Source: JAABSP01 sp011390135 (GTDB lineage Bacteria > Desulfobacterota > Desulfobacteria > Desulfobacterales > JAABSP01). Taken from it: DNA of 64,000 nt. Below are positions 1 to 7,764 of this stretch, piece after piece. The notes below the pieces were generated by a model. It was not told where the DNA came from. It worked only from the letters and a program-made list of their open reading frames with translations, and made no database searches. Both the position numbers and the translations under genes were made by a program. How positions within the stretch are numbered: position 1 is the stretch's first letter; each line of letters begins with the position of its first letter. The stretch is from NCBI GenBank assembly GCA_011390135.1, contig JAABSZ010000001.1:1-64000 (forward strand), in the 5' to 3' direction.

Positions 1-41
1 ACTAAAAAGCTGTATGCTGAAAAAAAGGCGGCTTTCGGGAT

Positions 42-425
42 TCAGCCGCCGGAGAGCTTTGCGGTGTAGCCCTGCTTTTTGATCTCCTCCAGAAGGGTCT
101 CCCGGTGATCACCCTGGATCAGGATGACGCCCTCCTTGACCGAGCCTCCCGCGCCGCAGCGGCTCTTCAGGGCTTTGGCAAAATCCTGCAGATCGTCATC
201 CTCAAGGGGAAGACCCGCAACCACGGTGACAGCCTTGCCTTTGCGGCCTTTGGTCTCCCGCTGAATCCGCACCACCCCGTCGCCCCGGTCTGTGGAATGC
301 TTTTTGGGATGCTTTTTCGGTGCGGACGATTTGTTCTTTTTGCAGGTGCATTTGGATGCGGGCTTTTCGCATTTGGGGCAGTTGTGGCCTGTCTCTGTGG
401 AATAGACCAGACGGCTGTTCTCCAT
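42..425 (-). CDS. yciH: SUI1/eIF1-family translation factor (YciH-like), 127 aa
   Basis: Small translation-initiation-related protein of the SUI1/eIF1 family. The C-terminal half (about residues 45-127) shows the family pattern, with GDGVVRIQRETKGRKGK followed by VTVVAGLPL and a closing GDHRE..L...GY block. The N-terminus has a likely zinc knuckle (CPKC, then CTCK), as in many bacterial YciH proteins. I chose the ATG at 425 because GGAGGT lies 8 nt upstream and the longer reading would overlap the end of the gene before it. It follows the YceH homologue by 28 nt on the same strand, so the two are probably cotranscribed. The bacterial role is poorly defined; the family assignment is secure. 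Confidence 0.88.
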   Translation of the reverse strand: MENSRLVYSTETGHNCPKCEKPASKCTCKKNKSSAPKKHPKKHSTDRGDGVVRIQRETKGRKGKAVTVVAGLPLEDDDLQDFAKALKSRCGAGGSVKEGVILIQGDHRETLLEEIKKQGYTAKLSGG

Positions 426-453
426 AGGTGAATACCTCCGATGCAAAAAAGGG

Positions 454-1218
454 CTATTCGAAGCTGCCCTTGAATTCAAGAAACTCTTCCTTCAACGCGT
501 TCAGCTCAACATACAATTCCTCGACCCTTTTTTCAAGGGCCTCGATCCGCAGCTCCTGTTCTTCTGGCTCCGGTGGCCTGATCCGCTCCACCGGTTCGAC
601 CCGGTCCCTCGGGAGAGCCGATTCTCCCGGGTCCGAAATCTCCGAACCAGCATCCGCGGCCAGGTCCAGCTCCCCTGCATCCACTCCATCCACTGCATCC
701 ACTACTGTATCGGACGGCGCCAAAGGCGAGAAGAGATGGATATACCGGCTCTCCTTATGGCCGGGTCGGCGGGAGAGCTTCACTACAAAGGAACCGTTTT
801 CGTGATCCGCCAGCTTCTGCAGTGTATGCTCCACAGCCTGCAGCGCGTTGAACTCGGTCATCCGGGCCGTGCGGGAGCGAAGTTCCCCCGCGGTCTGGGG
901 GCCTCTCAGCAGCAGCATGCAGAGCACTGAAAGCTGCCTGGTGGAGAAGTCCGCGACCTTGTGCATGTTGTGTTCGTATTTCAAGGCCCGGCTCCCCTGG
1001 GTCTTGACCTGCCAGACCAGTTGATCTGCGCGCAGCCGATCCAGTGCCCGCTCCACAGTCTCCGCGTCGAGTTCCATGACCGGCTCCCGGTTGGACTTCT
1101 GATTGCACGCGTTGACCAGGGAATTGAGGGTCAGCGGGTAGGTGTCAGGGGTGGTCATCTGTTTTTCGATCAGCGAGCCCAGAATCCGGATCTCCACCGG
1201 GTTGAGGTTGAATTCCAT
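454..1218 (-). CDS. yceH: YceH/DUF480 family protein, 254 aa
   Basis: Member of the DUF480 (YceH) family, which has two winged-helix-like domains. The first residues (MEFNLNPVEIRILGSLIEK, then TPDTYPLTLNSL and ACNQKSNR) are the family hallmark, and the second repeat has VLCMLLLRGPQTAGELRSR. The C-terminal 60 residues are an acidic, proline-rich linker ending in a predicted coiled coil (EALEKRVEELY), longer than in E. coli YceH. The start at 1218 was chosen because AGGAGG sits 6 nt upstream and the domain begins at once; an in-frame upstream ATG at 1290 has no such site. Function in the cell is unknown. It leads a two-gene unit with the SUI1 protein. Confidence 0.87.
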   Translation of the reverse strand: MEFNLNPVEIRILGSLIEKQMTTPDTYPLTLNSLVNACNQKSNREPVMELDAETVERALDRLRADQLVWQVKTQGSRALKYEHNMHKVADFSTRQLSVLCMLLLRGPQTAGELRSRTARMTEFNALQAVEHTLQKLADHENGSFVVKLSRRPGHKESRYIHLFSPLAPSDTVVDAVDGVDAGELDLAADAGSEISDPGESALPRDRVEPVERIRPPEPEEQELRIEALEKRVEELYVELNALKEEFLEFKGSFE

Positions 1219-1299
1219 AGCGATCCTCCTGATGTCTTTGACGGTAAATGACGGCCAATCCCCAGAGGGTTGAATAGAGCCGTCCCCCATTGTATAAAA

Positions 1300-1342
1300 A
1301 AATGCCTGCCAAAGGAAATCTTTCTTCCTTCAGCAGGCATTT
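1300..1342 (-). terminator. Rho-independent terminator after the SYLF gene
   Basis: Ten-base perfect inverted repeat (aaatgcctgc at 1300-1309, gcaggcattt at 1333-1342) followed on the minus strand by a run of T. It lies 70 nt past the stop of the duplicated SYLF gene and ahead of the yceH start. Confidence 0.8.
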
Positions 1343-1412
1343 TCGTTTCCGCCCCTCTATCTCATAGGGAATGGCGCATTGGGCCGATCAGGCAGATGTT
1401 TTTGTCTGGATC

Positions 1413-3176
1413 TTATTTGTACTCAATCAGAATCAGCTCGATCTCTTTGATCGGATCGTTTTGGGAGAGATTCTTCTTTTTGTCCTTGGAGACATTCTTT
1501 CCTTCAAGCATCTCCTTGACGCTGTAGTAGCCTCTTCCTGTGGTCTCGCTATCTCTGTAAAATCCACGATTGGTGGTCTTGTCCACATCGATATATCCGC
1601 CGGAGATCGATGCGCCGGCAAAAAGCCCCTCGGCCTGCTTATAGACCAGAATGTCGGCCTGTGTGGTTGCACCGGCCTTTGAACCCCATGTGCCGGCCGC
1701 AGCAGAAGCCTCCGCGCCCAGTGTCAGCTCGCCATCCTCAAGGCCCTCGAGCGCTTCGCGATTGTTGAAGAGCATGATGAGATCGGACTTCTCGATGCCG
1801 AGCTGCGCGCCGATGCTTGCTCCGTAAAGGGAGATGAAGAGCGGCCCCTGCCATTTGCCATTGTTGTTGAGCATCAGCAGGCCGTCGCCATACCGACCCC
1901 CGAGGATCAGACCGGCCTTGGTCAGGTTGGGGAAGATGGCAATGCCTTTGGCATTCTTGATCAAATCTGCGGGAATCTTCTTCTCTCCGGTCCGGTTCAG
2001 CATCTCATCCAGAGCCATTCCGGCTTCCTTAATGGTCTCATTGGTCTCTATGGCGACATCCTCGAAGAAGTCCCCGGTCTCACGGAAGGCTTCCCGGGTT
2101 CCCTGAACCGCATCTTTACCGGTCTCTTTAAGGAATTCACCGGTTGCCTCTGCGCCCTCTTTAACTTCCTGGCCTACAGATTTACCCGCCTGTCTCATAT
2201 CCTGGGATACGTCATCTCTATTTTTCTGGCCTGCAGATTTACCCGCCTGTCTCATATCCTGGGATACGTCATCGTCCATTCCCGCGCCCGGAACCGCTTT
2301 GTACTCAACCAGAATCAGCTCAATCTCTTTGATCTGATCATTTCGGGAGACATTCTTCTTTTTGTCCTTGGAGACATTCTTTCCTTCAAGCATATCCTTG
2401 ACACCGTTGTAGCCTCTTCCTGTGGTCTCGCTATCTCTGTAGAATGCACGATTGGCGGTCTTGTCCACATCGATATATCCGCCGGAGATGGATGCGCCTG
2501 CAAAAAGCCCCTCGGCCTGCTTATAGACCAGAATGTCGGCCTGTGTGGTTGCACCGGCCTTCGAACCCCATGTGCCGGCCGCAGCAGAAGCTTCCGCACC
2601 CAGTGTCAGCTCCCCATCCTCAAGGCCATCCAGCGCTTTGCGATTGTTGAAGACCATGATGAGATCGGACTTCTCGATGCCGAGCTGCGCGCCGATGCTT
2701 GCTCCGTAAAGGGAGATGAAGAGCGGCCCCTGCCATTTGCCATTGTTGTTGAGCATCAGCAGGCCGTCGCCATACCGACCCCCGAGGATCAGACCGGCCT
2801 TGGTCAGGTTGGGGAAGATGGCAATGCCTTTGGCATTCTTGATCAAATCTGCGGGAATCTTCTTCTCTCCGGTCCGGTTCAGCATCTCATCCAGAGCTGT
2901 TCTGGCTTCCTGAATGGTCTCATTGGTCTCTATGGCCACATCCTCGAAGAAGTCCCCGGTCTCACGGAAGGCTTCCCGGGTTCCCTGGGCCGCATCTTTA
3001 CCGGTCTCTTCCACGAATTCCCCGGTTGCCTCTGCACCCTCTGTAATTTCCTGGGCTGTAGATTGACCCGCCTGTCTCATATCCTGAGATAGGTCATCTG
3101 TATTTTCCTGGCCTGCAGATTGACCCGGCTGTCTCATATCCAGAGATACGTCATCGGCCATTCCCGCGCCCGGAAC
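1413..3176 (-). repeat. Direct tandem duplication of 882 bp inside the SYLF gene
   Basis: Copies at 2295-3176 and 1413-2294 are offset by exactly 882 bases (294 codons). More than 200 consecutive bases are identical around 1801-2000 and 2683-2882, so the copies were made or homogenised recently. The differences cluster in the low-complexity N-terminal part of each unit. Confidence 0.93.
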
Positions 3177-3242
3177 CATAAAAATCAGTGCCAGAGCCAT
3201 TCCCGATACCATTGCCGCCATTCCAAAAGTTCTCGTCCTCAT
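1413..3242 (-). CDS. Secreted protein with two tandem SYLF (YSC84/DUF500) domains, 609 aa
   Basis: Exported protein with two near-identical SYLF lipid-binding-type domains. Residues 1-29 form a signal peptide ending GMADD. Each half has a stretch built on a short repeat (DDVSQDMRQAGKSAGQ), a helix (GKDAxQGTREAFRETGDFF), then the SYLF core starting IPADLIKNAKGIAIFP with GGRYGDGLLM and GAEASAAAGTWGSKAG. Typical bacterial SYLF proteins have one copy, so this is double length. The second copy begins near residue 317, joined through EYKAVPGAGM, where the codon equivalent to the final stop reads as Ala. The start at 3242 has AAGGAGG upstream. SYLF domains bind phosphoinositides in eukaryotes; the bacterial role is not established. 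Confidence 0.9.
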   Translation of the reverse strand: MRTRTFGMAAMVSGMALALIFMVPGAGMADDVSLDMRQPGQSAGQENTDDLSQDMRQAGQSTAQEITEGAEATGEFVEETGKDAAQGTREAFRETGDFFEDVAIETNETIQEARTALDEMLNRTGEKKIPADLIKNAKGIAIFPNLTKAGLILGGRYGDGLLMLNNNGKWQGPLFISLYGASIGAQLGIEKSDLIMVFNNRKALDGLEDGELTLGAEASAAAGTWGSKAGATTQADILVYKQAEGLFAGASISGGYIDVDKTANRAFYRDSETTGRGYNGVKDMLEGKNVSKDKKKNVSRNDQIKEIELILVEYKAVPGAGMDDDVSQDMRQAGKSAGQKNRDDVSQDMRQAGKSVGQEVKEGAEATGEFLKETGKDAVQGTREAFRETGDFFEDVAIETNETIKEAGMALDEMLNRTGEKKIPADLIKNAKGIAIFPNLTKAGLILGGRYGDGLLMLNNNGKWQGPLFISLYGASIGAQLGIEKSDLIMLFNNREALEGLEDGELTLGAEASAAAGTWGSKAGATTQADILVYKQAEGLFAGASISGGYIDVDKTTNRGFYRDSETTGRGYYSVKEMLEGKNVSKDKKKNLSQNDPIKEIELILIEYK

Positions 3243-3450
3243 TCTGCAACCTCCTTAAGTTAAAGATGGACAATAAAATGAAAGCCGGGCTTCCCTTCTG
3301 GAGCAGGAAGTTTTTCTGTTGTGCCTTTACCGGCTTTCCATTCGATTCCATTCAGTTTCAAGGATATTGTATCTATATCTGGAAGGATATGGGGAATGGT
3401 CCTGATATTCGATCCATAAATAATGTACTTTTCCGGTGTTCCCGGAAGAA

Positions 3451-3500
3451 AAAAGCCATTGAAGGCAAACAGCTCCAAACCTTTGCCTTCAATGGCTTTT
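3451..3500 (-). terminator. Strong terminator after the cyclophilin gene
   Basis: Perfect 19-bp stem (3451-3469 with 3482-3500) and a 12-nt loop, followed on the minus strand by TTTTTTCTT. It begins 43 nt past the cyclophilin stop. The rest of the 300-bp gap to 3242 is the leader and probable promoter region of the SYLF gene, where I see no other gene. Confidence 0.88.
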
Positions 3501-3542
3501 AGAGAAAAGCACCGGGTAAAGAAAAACGCGGGGTGAGCCGAA

Positions 3543-4217
3543 CTATTTCTCCACCACCTCGGCCTTGAGGATCTTCACCTGCTCTTTGGGAACATCCTGA
3601 TGCCCCCCCCGGGTTTCGGTGGGAACGTCTTTGATCTTGTCCACCACATCCTGCCCCTCCACGACCTTGCCGAAGACCGCATATCCCCACCCCTGCGGAT
3701 TTTTGCCGGTGTGGTTTAAAAAGTCGTTGTCATTGACATTGATGAAGAACTGGGCAGTGGCGCTGTTGGGGTCTGTGGTGCGGGCCATGGCCAGGGTATA
3801 CTTGTCGTTCTTCAGCCCGTTGTCGGCCTCGTTCTCGATGGGCTTGCCGGTCGGCTTCTGGATCATCTTCTCGGTAAAGCCGCCGCCCTGGATCATGAAG
3901 TTGTCGATGACCCGGTGGAAGATGGTGTTGTTGTAGTGGCCGGATTTGACATATGAGAGGAAGTTCTTGACGGACTTGGGCGCCTTTTTCTCATTCAGTT
4001 CAATAACGATGTCGCCCATTGTGGTTTCGAGTTTTACCATTGGATCTTGTTCTCCTTTCGGTTGATTTTGGCCTGGTTGATTTTGGTCCGGTTGGTTTTG
4101 GCCGGTTTCGGCGCTTCCCGCGGTCTGCGCGAAAAAGAGCAGCGCAAAGAGGATGGCTGCAAAAGCCGTATAAATGGAGAAGTTAATGCCTGATTTTCCG
4201 GTGTCGAGTCCTTTCAT
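3543..4217 (-). CDS. Cyclophilin-type peptidyl-prolyl cis-trans isomerase, exported, 224 aa
   Basis: Peptidyl-prolyl isomerase of the cyclophilin family. A hydrophobic signal segment (about residues 13-36, ending AGSAE) is followed by a spacer made of three QNQP repeats and then the catalytic domain from about residue 60. The domain shows FHRVIDNFMIQGGG, MARTTDPNSATAQFFIN and YAVFGKVVEGQDVVD, the usual active-site and drug-binding blocks. The start at 4217 has AAAGGAG upstream. A second ATG at 4040 begins exactly at the domain (MVKLETTMG) and has its own AAAGGAG about 10 nt upstream; that form would be 165 aa, the size of cytoplasmic PpiB. Export of the long form to the periplasm is inferred. 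Confidence 0.92.
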   Translation of the reverse strand: MKGLDTGKSGINFSIYTAFAAILFALLFFAQTAGSAETGQNQPDQNQPGQNQPKGEQDPMVKLETTMGDIVIELNEKKAPKSVKNFLSYVKSGHYNNTIFHRVIDNFMIQGGGFTEKMIQKPTGKPIENEADNGLKNDKYTLAMARTTDPNSATAQFFINVNDNDFLNHTGKNPQGWGYAVFGKVVEGQDVVDKIKDVPTETRGGHQDVPKEQVKILKAEVVEK

Positions 4218-4830
4218 CGAGATCTCTCCTTTTCTGGTTTATATTCGCGTTTTTCTGGGGTTCCCTGGGAATAATCGCGCAAAGGAACGCGCATGCGCGA
4301 TTGTTTTTCGAGCGTGCGCGTTTATGCGCGATTAAGTTTTGACATATCGAGTGGTCCGGCCGCTGTTTTTCTTGTGGACACAACCGCAGTCTATCATCCG
4401 AAAAAATGCCAGTTCCCGAAGGATTTGATCATAAGTGCTATCTTCGGGTTGATCATGGATAATCATTGTCATTCTCTCTTTTACAGCAAGCATTTGTGAC
4501 TCCTTTCAAAACGTCATAAAGCTAAAACTAAGGCCGACACCCGCGCACCCCTATGGCTCAAACTAAAACCAAACTAAAACCAAACAAAAAAATAATCGAT
4601 CCATCCTGTTTCGCTGCTTACCATACCGTTTTTTGGAATAAGGATCAAGAACCATCCGGCGCTTTCTTTTCATCTCCGCTCGACCGCCTTGGGACATTGA
4701 AAACATCCATTGCATAAAACTTATCAGTCTGTTATAGCCCTAAATGAGAGAGATCATCGCCTGGGGCCGCGCTCGCGGCGGGAATTCGATGGGATGTGCG
4801 GTAAAACGAATCAACCTGCGGGAGGTGCAT
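4218..4830. other. 613-bp intergenic region with GCGCGATT repeats and an A-rich tract
   Basis: Divergent intergenic region with no convincing gene. Next to the cyclophilin it has the inverted pair AATCGCGC (4273-4280) and GCGCGATT (4295-4302), with a second ATGCGCGATT at 4324-4333, 31 bp from the first. At 4558-4590 AAACTAAAACC is repeated in a tract that is almost all A and C on this strand. A possible plus-strand promoter for the acyl-CoA ligase is TTGCAT (4710-4715), 17 bp, TATAGC (4733-4738); this match is weak. Confidence 0.5.
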
Positions 4831-6495
4831 ATGTCAGTGACCGATCCTTTGGACAACCCCCTGAACGAGGCCGAAAAGGGCCGCTATTCGGAGCTTAATC
4901 CGGAAAATATCGAGTTTCTCCTGAACCGGTACAACCGGGTCAACCGCTGGGTCATAGCGGACATGATCCGCAGAAGCGCGTACCATTATCCGGACAAGGC
5001 CGCGCTCATCTTCAACAACCAAAAGCTCACCTATGGACAGCTCGAATCGGAGTGCAACCGTACCGCCAACGCCCTGATCGACCTGGGGGTGCAGCAGTAT
5101 GACCGGGTTGCCATCCTTGCCCATAACACGGTTCACCATGTTCTCACCTGGATGGGATGCTGCAAGGCCGGCGCGGTCTATCTGGCCATCAACTATCTGC
5201 TGCGGGGAAAGGATATCACCTACTGCATCAACCACTCCGAGAGCAAGGTCTTTATCGTGGAGGATGCTCTCTATGACCTGGTAAAGGATGTGCTTGATCA
5301 GATGCCGACGGTCAGGACTCTGATCTGGTCGAATCAGGGCGCGGGAAAATCGGCCGAAACGGATCGGTTCAAGGATTTCGACGAGTGGTACAGCCGATAT
5401 CCGGATACCGAGCCGGATCGGGTGCTGCGCATCGAAGATCCCTGCCAGATGACCTACACCAGCGGCACCGAATCCCTGCCCAAGGGGGTGATCATCGGCA
5501 ACCAGTCCCTGATGGCCCAATACATGGGCTGCATCGTGGACGGCCGGTATGATGCAGACGATATCAATGTCAACGCGCTGCCCATCTTCCACTGCGCGCA
5601 GCGGGATGTCTTTTTGAACCCGCTCTTCTGGGTGGGCGGAACCAATATCCTCTGCGGCCCCGACCTCGGAAATATCCTGAAAACCATTGCCGATTACAAA
5701 GCCACCATGTTCTTTGCCCCGCCCACGGTCTGGATCGGCCTGCTGCGCCACCCGGATTTCAACCGGTACGATTTGTCGTCGCTGAAGAAGTGCTATTACG
5801 GGGCATCCATCATGCCGGTAGAGGTCTTGAAGGAGATGATGGAGCGGCTGCCGGGGTGCGGAATCTACAACTATTACGGTCAGACCGAGCTTGCGCCGTA
5901 TCATACGATTTTAAAGGCCGAGGATGCCATGAAGAAGCTGGGCTCGGCCGGCATGGGCGGGCTCAACATGGAGACCCGGTTGGAGGATGTGTCGGGGCAG
6001 GCCCTCACCGATGTGGGGAATCCCGGGGAGATCTGCGGCAGAGGCCCCCATGCCCTGATCATGTACTTCAAAGATCCGGAGAAGACCGAGGCGGCCATGC
6101 GGGGCGGCTGGTTTCACTCCGGCGACATCGGGGTGCTGGATGATGACCGGTACATCTCGGTGGTGGACCGGAAGAAGGACATGGTCAAGACCGGCGGCGA
6201 GAACGTCTCCACCCGGGAGGTGGAGGAGGCGATCTACGGAGACCGCCGGGTGGAGGAGGTTGCGGTGATCGGTGTACCCCATCCGGTCTGGATGGAGGCG
6301 GTCACCGCGATCGTGGTGCTTCGCAAAGGGGAGACCATCACCGAAGATGAGATTCTGGACCGGTGCCGCAGGGAACTCGCTTCGTTCAAGATCCCCAAGA
6401 AGGTGGTCTTTGTGGATGTTCTGCCCAAGACCCCCACCGGAAAGATCCTGAAGCGGGAGATGCGAAAGAATTATAACGCCCTGTTTTCCGAATGA
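4831..6495 (+). CDS. AMP-binding acyl-CoA synthetase, 554 aa
   Basis: Adenylate-forming acid:CoA ligase that would activate a carboxylic acid to its CoA thioester through an acyl-AMP. The phosphate-binding loop at about residues 208-220 reads YTSGTESLPKGV (the usual TTG is replaced by ESL), followed by YYGQTELAP near 348, HSGDIG near 430, VDRKKDMVKTGGENVS, and the catalytic lysine loop PTGKILKRE near 534. The length fits the fatty or aromatic acyl-CoA ligase group; the substrate cannot be read from sequence. The start at 4831 is preceded by GGGAGGT; an upstream in-frame ATG at 4744 lacks a ribosome site. The acyl-CoA dehydrogenase follows 40 nt downstream, so the pair should act in one catabolic route. 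Confidence 0.92.
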   Translation: MSVTDPLDNPLNEAEKGRYSELNPENIEFLLNRYNRVNRWVIADMIRRSAYHYPDKAALIFNNQKLTYGQLESECNRTANALIDLGVQQYDRVAILAHNTVHHVLTWMGCCKAGAVYLAINYLLRGKDITYCINHSESKVFIVEDALYDLVKDVLDQMPTVRTLIWSNQGAGKSAETDRFKDFDEWYSRYPDTEPDRVLRIEDPCQMTYTSGTESLPKGVIIGNQSLMAQYMGCIVDGRYDADDINVNALPIFHCAQRDVFLNPLFWVGGTNILCGPDLGNILKTIADYKATMFFAPPTVWIGLLRHPDFNRYDLSSLKKCYYGASIMPVEVLKEMMERLPGCGIYNYYGQTELAPYHTILKAEDAMKKLGSAGMGGLNMETRLEDVSGQALTDVGNPGEICGRGPHALIMYFKDPEKTEAAMRGGWFHSGDIGVLDDDRYISVVDRKKDMVKTGGENVSTREVEEAIYGDRRVEEVAVIGVPHPVWMEAVTAIVVLRKGETITEDEILDRCRRELASFKIPKKVVFVDVLPKTPTGKILKREMRKNYNALFSE

Positions 6496-6535
6496 GGATG
6501 AGAAGGATCGAGAAGAATAAAAAGAGGAGAAGAGA

Positions 6536-7693
6536 ATGGATTTTGCGCTGACGAGGGAGCAGTTGGAGATTCAGAAGGCGGTTCGGGATTTTGTAAAAGG
6601 CGAATTCAAAAGAGATGTCATCGACGGGTTCATCGAAAATCACCAGTACCCGGAGGCCCTCTGGAAAAAGGCCGCGGATCTCGGCTTTGTCGGCATCCAT
6701 TTTCCTGAAAAATATTCGGGGCAGGGGCTGGGCGTGACCGAGAACATCCTGGTCTGCGAGGAACTCTGCCGCGGCGATTCCACTGTGGGAACCTGCCTTG
6801 CCATTGCCGATTTCGCGTCCGAGCTGATCCTCAAGTTCGGAACGGATGAACTGAAAAGTAAATGGCTGCCGAAGGTGGCAGAGGGGGAGATTCTCGCGTG
6901 CGGCGCATTTACCGAGCCGGATCACGGCTCCGACATCACCCGGATGGAGACCGCAGCCGTAAAGGACGGAGACGAATGGGTGATCAACGGCAGCAAGATA
7001 TTTATCACCAACACGGGGCCCCATGCCGGATTTTTCAATGTTCTCTGCCAGACGGACCCCGATGCACAGCCCAGCCACCGGGGGCTGAGCGTCATCCTGG
7101 TGGAGGCGGACCGGACCGGCATCACCACAGCCGACGTGGGACACAAGATGGGCATCACCCTCTCCTACACGGCCGAGGTGAGCTTCAACGATGTCAGGGT
7201 TCCCCTTTCCAATCTGATCGGGGAGGAGAACAAGGGTTTCTATCAGGTGCTGGAGTTCTTCGACGAAAGCAGGATCATGGTGGCCTCCCAGGCATTGGGG
7301 ATCGCACAGGGGGCCTTTGACCGGGCCCTGGCATATATCAAACAGCGGGAGCAGTTCGGAAAGAAGATCGCAGGGTTTCAGGTCTCACAGCACAAGATCG
7401 CGGACATGGCCACAAAGCTCGAAACGGCAAGGCTGTTGGTCTACAAGGCGGCCTGGAACTGCGACAAGGGAAGGATCGATCCTAAGCTGACCTCGATGGC
7501 GAAGATGGTTGCCGCGCGAACCGCGGTCGAGGTCTGCGACGAGGCGATTCAGCTTCTGGGCGGCTACGGCTATATGCGGGAGTATGAGGTGGAGCGGTTC
7601 TACCGGGATGCGAAGATCACCGAGATCTATGAGGGAACCAAGGAGATCCAGAAGAATACCATTGCGGCTGTGGTGATCGGGAAGGTTCGGTAG
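6536..7693 (+). CDS. Acyl-CoA dehydrogenase, 385 aa
   Basis: FAD-dependent acyl-CoA dehydrogenase that introduces a 2,3 double bond into an acyl-CoA. The length is typical of the short/medium-chain class. Visible signatures are AFTEPDHGSD (FAD/substrate block, about residues 125-134), QREQFGKKIAGFQ, EAIQLLGGYGYMREY, and YRDAKITEIYEGTKEIQ, whose YEGT glutamate (about residue 365) is the usual catalytic base. AGGAG lies just upstream of the ATG. It is the second gene of a two-gene unit with the acyl-CoA synthetase and is followed by a hairpin terminator, so the operon probably ends here. Confidence 0.94.
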   Translation: MDFALTREQLEIQKAVRDFVKGEFKRDVIDGFIENHQYPEALWKKAADLGFVGIHFPEKYSGQGLGVTENILVCEELCRGDSTVGTCLAIADFASELILKFGTDELKSKWLPKVAEGEILACGAFTEPDHGSDITRMETAAVKDGDEWVINGSKIFITNTGPHAGFFNVLCQTDPDAQPSHRGLSVILVEADRTGITTADVGHKMGITLSYTAEVSFNDVRVPLSNLIGEENKGFYQVLEFFDESRIMVASQALGIAQGAFDRALAYIKQREQFGKKIAGFQVSQHKIADMATKLETARLLVYKAAWNCDKGRIDPKLTSMAKMVAARTAVEVCDEAIQLLGGYGYMREYEVERFYRDAKITEIYEGTKEIQKNTIAAVVIGKVR

Positions 7694-7716
7694 TGGAGGG
7701 GTTGCGGTAATAACAG

Positions 7717-7746
7717 CGGCCCGGAAAAGCCATCTCCTCCGGGCCG
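7717..7746. terminator. Hairpin between convergent genes
   Basis: Nine-base perfect stem (cggcccgga at 7717-7725, tccgggccg at 7738-7746) with a 12-nt loop, in the 70-bp gap between the acyl-CoA dehydrogenase and the convergent AAA-ATPase gene. It probably ends transcription from the left. T-rich sequence downstream is short. Confidence 0.6.
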
Positions 7747-7764
7747 ATTTCCTGCCTATGCCTT

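Noticed and set aside
4834..5904. Long open frame opposite the acyl-CoA ligase
   Set aside because: Same reason: the plus strand carries the full AMP-binding motif set, and the reverse reading is low in structure.
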